A stretch of DNA of 18,626 bases. It comes from Flavobacteriales bacterium UBA3442. Lineage in GTDB: Bacteria; Bacteroidota; Bacteroidia; Flavobacteriales; Schleiferiaceae. Shown here one piece after another: positions 14,560-18,626 of this stretch. The stretch's first letter is position 1. Each line of letters begins with the position of its first letter. A program made the position numbers and the translations under genes. The DNA lies in assembly GCA_002378565.1 (NCBI GenBank), contig DFSH01000071.1:1-18626 (forward strand). The letters are read 5' to 3'. Below the pieces are notes generated by a model, which saw only the letters and a list, made by a program, of their open reading frames with translations, had not been told where the DNA came from and did not search any database.

Positions 14560-16014
14560 ATGGAACAATTGTCAGGTGAAGCGAAAGTCATGATGGAGGA
14601 AAACCGTCAAGGTGAAGCCATGATCAAGCCAGGGGTGGGAAGCAAAAAACTCTACCTGGAAAGCTACGGTTGTCAGATGAATTTCTCTGATTCAGAAATC
14701 GTGGTATCTATTTTAGATAAAGAGGGTTACGAGACCACGTCCGACCCTAAGCAGGCAGATTTGATTCTGCTTAACACCTGCTCCATACGCGACAAAGCAG
14801 AACAAACCGTGCGCAACCGACTCAAGCACTTCAAGCGCATGAAGCGAGAAAACAAGAACATGAAAATTGGCATTCTTGGTTGCATGGCAGAACGCGTCAA
14901 GGCGAAATTATTGGAAGAAGAACAATTGGTGGATTTGGTCGTTGGACCTGATGCTTACCGCGATTTACCCCAGTTGATGAAAGAGCTCGACGGCGGAAAG
15001 AAGGCCATCAATGTCCTTTTGTCCAAGGATGAGACCTACCATGACATTGAGCCGGTCCGGCTGGGCGGCAATGGTGTCACTGCCTTTGTTTCCATCACCC
15101 GTGGCTGTGATAACATGTGTTCATTCTGTGTAGTGCCATTCACCCGTGGCAGGGAGCGAAGCCGCAACCCGCAAACCATCGTTGTTGAATGCCAGAAGCT
15201 ATGGGCTGACGGCTACAAGGAAGTGACATTGCTTGGCCAAAACGTGGACAGCTACCTCTGGTACGGCGGTGGGCTAAAGAAAGATTTCAAGGTAGCCAGT
15301 GACATGGCTCAGGCCAGTGCTGTGCAATTCAGCCATTTGCTACACATGGTGGCCAACGCCTTGCCTGAGATACGCATTCGCTTTGCCACATCCAACCCGC
15401 AAGACATGTCTGATGAGGTGCTTCAAGCCATTGCGGAACATGAAAATATTTGCAAATACATCCATCTGCCTGTGCAAAGTGGATCCAGCCGCATCCTCAA
15501 GGCAATGAACCGTGGCCATGACAGGGCCGACTACATGGACTTGATTGATCGGGTGAAACGCATCATTCCCGATTGTGCGATTTCTCAAGATATCATGGCA
15601 GGCTTCCCGACAGAAACAGAGGAAGATCACGAGGAAACCTTGAGCTTGATGTCCCAGGTGAGATATAATTTTGGCTACATGTTTGCTTACTCAGAGCGGC
15701 CAAACACCATGGCTGCAAGAAAGCTGGAAGATGACGTCCCCCTTGCAGTGAAAAAGCGACGCCTGCAAGAGATCATTGACCTGCAGCAGGTCCATAGTGC
15801 AGAACGCAATGCGGCCAATGTTGGCCAGGTGGTGGAGGTTCTGATAGAGGGGTATTCTAAGCGGTCTGACAAGGATGTCTTTGGCCGAACCAGCCAAAAT
15901 GCTGTCGCCGTTTTCCCGAAAAAACACCATCAGCCTGGAGACTTGGTGAAGGTTTTGATTCGTTCAAGTACAGCCGCTACCTTGTTGGGCGATTCAATTG
16001 ATACCCCGTCATGA
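14560..16014 (+). CDS. miaB: tRNA-2-methylthio-N6-dimethylallyladenosine synthase MiaB
   Basis: 484 residues. MiaB is a radical-SAM enzyme with two [4Fe-4S] clusters that adds a methylthio group to i6A37 of tRNAs reading codons that start with U. The N-terminal methylthiotransferase domain has its three cluster cysteines: ESYGCQMN (C38), LLNTCSIRDKA (C74) and ILGCMAERVK (C108). The radical-SAM motif is ITRGCDNMCSFCVVPFTRG (C183, C187, C190), followed by RERSRNP and EVTLLGQNVDSY. A TRAM RNA-binding domain closes the protein (about 425-484). Conserved sequence starts near K29, so the first ~28 residues are not family-like, and ATG codons 11, 12 and 21 are alternative starts; the promoter box just before base 14560 makes a downstream start plausible. 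The stop overlaps the next gene by 4 nt (ATGA). MiaB rather than MtaB or RimO is supported by the SYGCQMN and GCMAER motifs. Confidence 0.95.
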   Translation: MEQLSGEAKVMMEENRQGEAMIKPGVGSKKLYLESYGCQMNFSDSEIVVSILDKEGYETTSDPKQADLILLNTCSIRDKAEQTVRNRLKHFKRMKRENKNMKIGILGCMAERVKAKLLEEEQLVDLVVGPDAYRDLPQLMKELDGGKKAINVLLSKDETYHDIEPVRLGGNGVTAFVSITRGCDNMCSFCVVPFTRGRERSRNPQTIVVECQKLWADGYKEVTLLGQNVDSYLWYGGGLKKDFKVASDMAQASAVQFSHLLHMVANALPEIRIRFATSNPQDMSDEVLQAIAEHENICKYIHLPVQSGSSRILKAMNRGHDRADYMDLIDRVKRIIPDCAISQDIMAGFPTETEEDHEETLSLMSQVRYNFGYMFAYSERPNTMAARKLEDDVPLAVKKRRLQEIIDLQQVHSAERNAANVGQVVEVLIEGYSKRSDKDVFGRTSQNAVAVFPKKHHQPGDLVKVLIRSSTAATLLGDSIDTPS

Positions 16015-16430
16015 AACAGTTCCTGTTAATTCCTCTTGTTTTGATGGCCAGTTTGTCTGTGCAAGCACAGGTCAAGTCATCCCAACAGCCCTTATCTACC
16101 TTGTCTTTGGTGGATGAGTCCCTGCATTTTATGGTGATTGATGAGGCCATCAAAGAGCAAGGCACATTGAGCATTTGCATTGCACAAAAGGATCGCTGCA
16201 TTGAGAATCTGCAAGTCGGTTTCATTGTGCGGATTTATGATACCAGTGGTCAAGAGATATGGAACTCCTTGTGGTCAGGGAAGAACATGGACATCCGATT
16301 CAAATCGCCAATGCCACAAGCTGCGACCTATGCCGTTGAAGCAACCTCAGATTTTGTGATTAATCGCTTGACGACCAATCGGATTTCTACAGTCAAACCT
16401 ATGCAGTTGAACCAACCCACTCAGCCATGA
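16011..16430 (+). CDS. Small secreted protein of unknown function
   Basis: 139 residues. I do not recognise a family. A signal peptide is clear (MKQFLLIPLVLMASLSVQAQ, cleavage after about residue 18-20), so the protein is exported to the periplasm or beyond. The mature part is about 119 residues with two cysteines seven apart (C56 and C63, ICIAQKDRC) that could form a disulfide. The part from about 68 to 120 alternates as beta strands (GFIVRIYDTSGQEIW, then DIRFKSPMPQAATYAVEATS) in a pattern like small beta-sandwich domains. The tail is Gln-, Pro- and Thr-rich. It overlaps miaB by 4 nt upstream and the sigma-54 activator gene by 4 nt downstream (ATGA both times), so it is surely translated as part of the operon. 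Codon use looks like its neighbours. Confidence 0.8.
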   Translation: MKQFLLIPLVLMASLSVQAQVKSSQQPLSTLSLVDESLHFMVIDEAIKEQGTLSICIAQKDRCIENLQVGFIVRIYDTSGQEIWNSLWSGKNMDIRFKSPMPQAATYAVEATSDFVINRLTTNRISTVKPMQLNQPTQP

Positions 16431-17701
16431 GCCCGCAAGAATTAAAACAGCGATTTGGCATCATTGGTCAAGACCCGGCCCTTGATCGCGCCTTGTTTAA
16501 GGCCATGCAGGTGGCAGCAACAGACATATCTGTGATGGTCACGGGTGAATCAGGTGTTGGCAAAGAAAGCATTCCTCGCGTTGTTCACAATCTGTCGCAT
16601 CGCAAGCATGAGTCCATGATTTCCGTGAACTGTGGAGCCATCCCTGAAGGCACGATGGATTCGGAGTTGTTTGGCCATGAAAAGGGTTCATTCACCGGTG
16701 CTGTGGGTGCCAGGAAGGGCTATTTTGAGGCCGCAGATGGCGGAACAATTTTCTTGGACGAGGTGGGAGAGCTTCCCTTGGCAACGCAAGTGCGATTGCT
16801 TCGCGTACTTGAAACCGGCGAGATCATTCGCGTGGGATCAAGCAAGGCCATTAAGGTGGATGTGCGTGTTGTTGCTGCAACGAACGTGGATCTGGCAGAA
16901 AAAATTAAAGCTGGAAAGTTCCGAGAGGACTTGTTTTACCGACTCAACACGGTTGAGATCACCTTGCCGCCTTTGCGCGATAGAAAAGGAGATATCTACC
17001 TGTTGTTCAGGAAATTTGCACAAGATTTCTCTCAAAAATACCGCACATCTGCAGTCAGATTGACTGATGCGGCCGTGACCGTGTTGGAGGCCTACCGCTG
17101 GCCGGGCAACATTCGCCAGCTGCGCAACTTGGTGGAACAAATTTCTGTCATTGAAGGGGATCAAACCGTTGAGGCCAGCCTGTTGAGTCAGTACATCCCA
17201 GACATCGAGCAAAGCAATTTGCCGGCGAGGACTTCTGGCCCGGTTTCGCAAGACCAGTTTCACAATGAACGAGAAATTCTCTACAAGGTCCTGTTTGACA
17301 TGCGAGCAGATATCCAGAACCTCAAACACTTAGTGGGACAGATAGCGCAGGGTGGGCAGTCCATGGATGACCTTTCTGATGGCATTCAAAACTTAGGCAA
17401 CAAGATGCAGCATGACATCACAACTTTGCCAGCCCTATGGAAACAACCTGAGCAGAAGGATCCGCCGGCCACAAGTGCGGCAACTGAGGGGTCTAAACCA
17501 GCGCAATCGTTCATGGACATTGAGTCTTTGGATGAGGGGTCTTCGGCCAAAAGAGCCTTTAAAACCCTTGAAAATATTGAAATTGAGATGATCAAGGATG
17601 CCATTGCAAGGCACAAGGGCCGACGCAAAGAAGCGTCTGCTGAGTTGGGCATTTCTGAGCGAACCCTTTACCGTAAAATCAAGCAATACAACCTGGGATG
17701 A
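16427..17701 (+). CDS. Sigma-54-dependent transcriptional activator without receiver domain
   Basis: 424 residues. It is an AAA+ bacterial enhancer-binding protein that would open sigma-54 promoters using ATP. The protein begins almost directly with the AAA+ domain: Walker A GESGVGKE (40-47), the sigma-54 contact loop as GSFTGA (87-92, in place of the usual GAFTGA, with the essential Thr kept), Walker B GGTIFLDE (105-112), arginine-finger region FREDLFYRL (165-173), and WPGNIRQLRN (225-234). A Fis-type helix-turn-helix ends the protein (about 385-423, RKEASAELGISERTLYRKIK). Between them lies an unusually long region (about 265-380), part helical and part Pro/Ser-rich. No receiver, GAF or PAS domain is present, so the signal is unknown. 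It overlaps the genes on both sides by 4 nt and sits directly before lptE, an arrangement I believe is common in Bacteroidota. Confidence 0.93.
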   Translation: MSPQELKQRFGIIGQDPALDRALFKAMQVAATDISVMVTGESGVGKESIPRVVHNLSHRKHESMISVNCGAIPEGTMDSELFGHEKGSFTGAVGARKGYFEAADGGTIFLDEVGELPLATQVRLLRVLETGEIIRVGSSKAIKVDVRVVAATNVDLAEKIKAGKFREDLFYRLNTVEITLPPLRDRKGDIYLLFRKFAQDFSQKYRTSAVRLTDAAVTVLEAYRWPGNIRQLRNLVEQISVIEGDQTVEASLLSQYIPDIEQSNLPARTSGPVSQDQFHNEREILYKVLFDMRADIQNLKHLVGQIAQGGQSMDDLSDGIQNLGNKMQHDITTLPALWKQPEQKDPPATSAATEGSKPAQSFMDIESLDEGSSAKRAFKTLENIEIEMIKDAIARHKGRRKEASAELGISERTLYRKIKQYNLG

Positions 17702-18225
17702 GTCGATTCAAGGCAATGACAAGTGCAGCTGTAAACGCATGGGTTGGCGTATGGACGATTGCTATCATAGCAAGCTGTTCTGCCAGCTACTCCTTCACGG
17801 GAGGCGATGTGGGTCAGGCAAAAACCCTGTCTGTGGCAACCATGATCAATGAATCCGATTTAGTGAACCCTCAGTTGGCACAGCTGCTGACAACCACGTT
17901 GCAAGATGTGATAGCCAGGCAGACATCTTTGGATCTGATTACAAGGGATGGGGATTTGCAATTCACAGGCAGAATCACAGCCTACGATGTCCGATCCGAT
18001 GCCCCGGGTGCCAATGATCAGGTGGCGCAAAGTCGCTTGAGTGTGACCGTTGCCATCGACTATGCCAATCTCTTGGATGACACGAAAAGCTTCAGGCAAT
18101 CCTTCAATGTTTACAGAAATTTCCCAGCCTCACAGACCCTATCTCAAGTGGAGGATGTCCTGGTGGATGAAATAGTTATGGAGCTCTGTGAAAAAGTATT
18201 CAATCGCGCCCTGGTCCAATGGTAG
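17698..18225 (+). CDS. lptE: LPS assembly lipoprotein LptE
   Basis: 175 residues. LptE is an outer-membrane lipoprotein that plugs the LptD barrel during LPS export. The hydrophobic segment AWVGVWTIAIIASC ends in a lipobox with C27 as the lipid-bearing residue. It is followed by SYSFTGG (about 30-36), KTLSVATMINESDLVNPQLAQLL and then LQDVIARQTSLDLI and GDLQFTGRITAYDV, the pattern of Bacteroidota LptE (YSFTG, VNPxLxQ, GDLxxxGxI). The size is typical. The ATG at 17698 overlaps the activator stop by 4 nt (ATGA). An ATG at codon 7 would still leave a usable signal peptide, so the exact start is open. The stop overlaps the next gene by 7 nt. Confidence 0.88.
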   Translation: MSRFKAMTSAAVNAWVGVWTIAIIASCSASYSFTGGDVGQAKTLSVATMINESDLVNPQLAQLLTTTLQDVIARQTSLDLITRDGDLQFTGRITAYDVRSDAPGANDQVAQSRLSVTVAIDYANLLDDTKSFRQSFNVYRNFPASQTLSQVEDVLVDEIVMELCEKVFNRALVQW

Positions 18226-18626
18226 CAAACCCTCAGCAAGTGAAGGCCATCTTGGGCCGCGTGGATGAGTTGACCACCACGGACAGTGAATTCCTGGAGG
18301 GTCTTGTCAAGCAATACCCCTACGCTCAGGTGTTTCAGATGCTTCACCTCAGAGGCTTGCAGCTCCATGAATCCTTCAAGTTCCCTCAGCAATTGCATCG
18401 CACATCCACAGCCATGCTTAACCGGGAGAAACTCTTCACATGGACTGAGGCGCCGTTGATGCCTATGGAGGTTGTTGAAGCGGCTGCCAGGATGGATTCA
18501 GGCCCAATTCAACTGCCTGAAGAGGTTTCTGCCCCCTCTGCCCCCTCGAAAGCATCAGTCGATCCAGCCATTGATGTTCAACCGAAGGTGGAGACAAGCA
18601 ACCAAGCAGATATTTCAGCAATCGAG
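18219..18626 (+). CDS. Hypothetical protein of the lptE-secG interval, N-terminal 136 residues (runs off the edge)
   Basis: The frame is open from the ATG at 18219 to the last base, so only the first 136 residues are seen. It overlaps lptE by 7 nt. The start MVANPQQVKAILGRVDELTT leads into FLEGLVKQYPYAQVFQMLHL and RGLQLHESFKFPQQL, then LNREKLFTW. This matches from memory the Bacteroidota hypothetical proteins found between lptE and secG, in which a pattern like F(P/Y)YFQxAxxLxLKxLK, FKYN and TTDRxxLF recurs; they are sometimes labelled tetratricopeptide-like. From about residue 97 the sequence becomes rich in Pro, Ala, Ser and Glu (EEVSAPSAPSKASVDPAI), probably a disordered linker. No signal peptide or membrane span is seen in the visible part, so it is probably cytoplasmic. 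The function is not known. Confidence 0.75.
   Translation, partial: MVANPQQVKAILGRVDELTTTDSEFLEGLVKQYPYAQVFQMLHLRGLQLHESFKFPQQLHRTSTAMLNREKLFTWTEAPLMPMEVVEAAARMDSGPIQLPEEVSAPSAPSKASVDPAIDVQPKVETSNQADISAIE

Noticed and set aside
1..18626. Mobile elements, CRISPR arrays, tRNA or rRNA genes, defence islands
   Set aside because: No inverted-repeat-bounded transposase, repeat-spacer array, cloverleaf or rRNA-like stretch was seen; intergenic gaps are all below about 115 bp.

Overview
This is a chromosomal window from a member of the Bacteroidota, probably Flavobacteriia-like. The evidence is an intact type IX secretion (T9SS)/gliding core locus (porP-gldK-gldL-gldM-gldN), the miaB / receiver-less sigma-54 activator / lptE cluster seen in this phylum, a PafA-type phosphatase, a DUF983 gene, TAnnTTTG-like promoter boxes and a lack of clear Shine-Dalgarno sequences. 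Every frame is well formed. I see no insertion sequence, phage gene, CRISPR array, tRNA or rRNA, and no foreign-looking island.

Layout, left to right. The 3' end of nadE (+) runs in from the left. It converges with a minus-strand pair, an ABC-F ATPase followed 10 nt later by a PafA-type phosphatase. A short divergent spacer separates these from a plus-strand DUF983 protein, whose tail overlaps by 23 bp the tail of a minus-strand FAD-dependent oxidoreductase. Next comes the main minus-strand block, in transcription order: topA, a degenerate arginase-family protein, porP, gldK, gldL, gldM, gldN, then a strong intrinsic terminator at 5407-5435, with the oxidoreductase gene beyond it. A 111 bp divergent region at 14449-14559 separates topA from a plus-strand operon: miaB, a small secreted protein, a sigma-54-type activator, lptE, and the start of a protein that runs off the right edge. 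Its genes overlap by 4, 4, 4 and 7 nt, so translation is probably coupled.

How the genes fit together. GldL and GldM form the inner-membrane proton-driven motor of the T9SS. GldK (lipoprotein) and GldN form the periplasmic ring at the outer membrane, and PorP is an outer-membrane PorP/SprF-family protein. LptE belongs to the LPS-export machinery and sits in an operon with a regulator and a tRNA-modifying enzyme. So much of the window concerns the outer envelope, with housekeeping genes (nadE, topA, miaB, ABC-F) at the edges.

I found no wholly new system. The parts most worth a second look are the arginase-like protein with lost metal ligands fused translationally to topA, a calcium-loop-like insert in a GldK that has lost the catalytic cysteines of its enzyme relatives, the unidentified secreted protein inserted in the miaB operon, the receiver-less sigma-54 activator coupled to lptE, and promoter boxes that sit almost on the start codons of miaB and the ABC-F gene.
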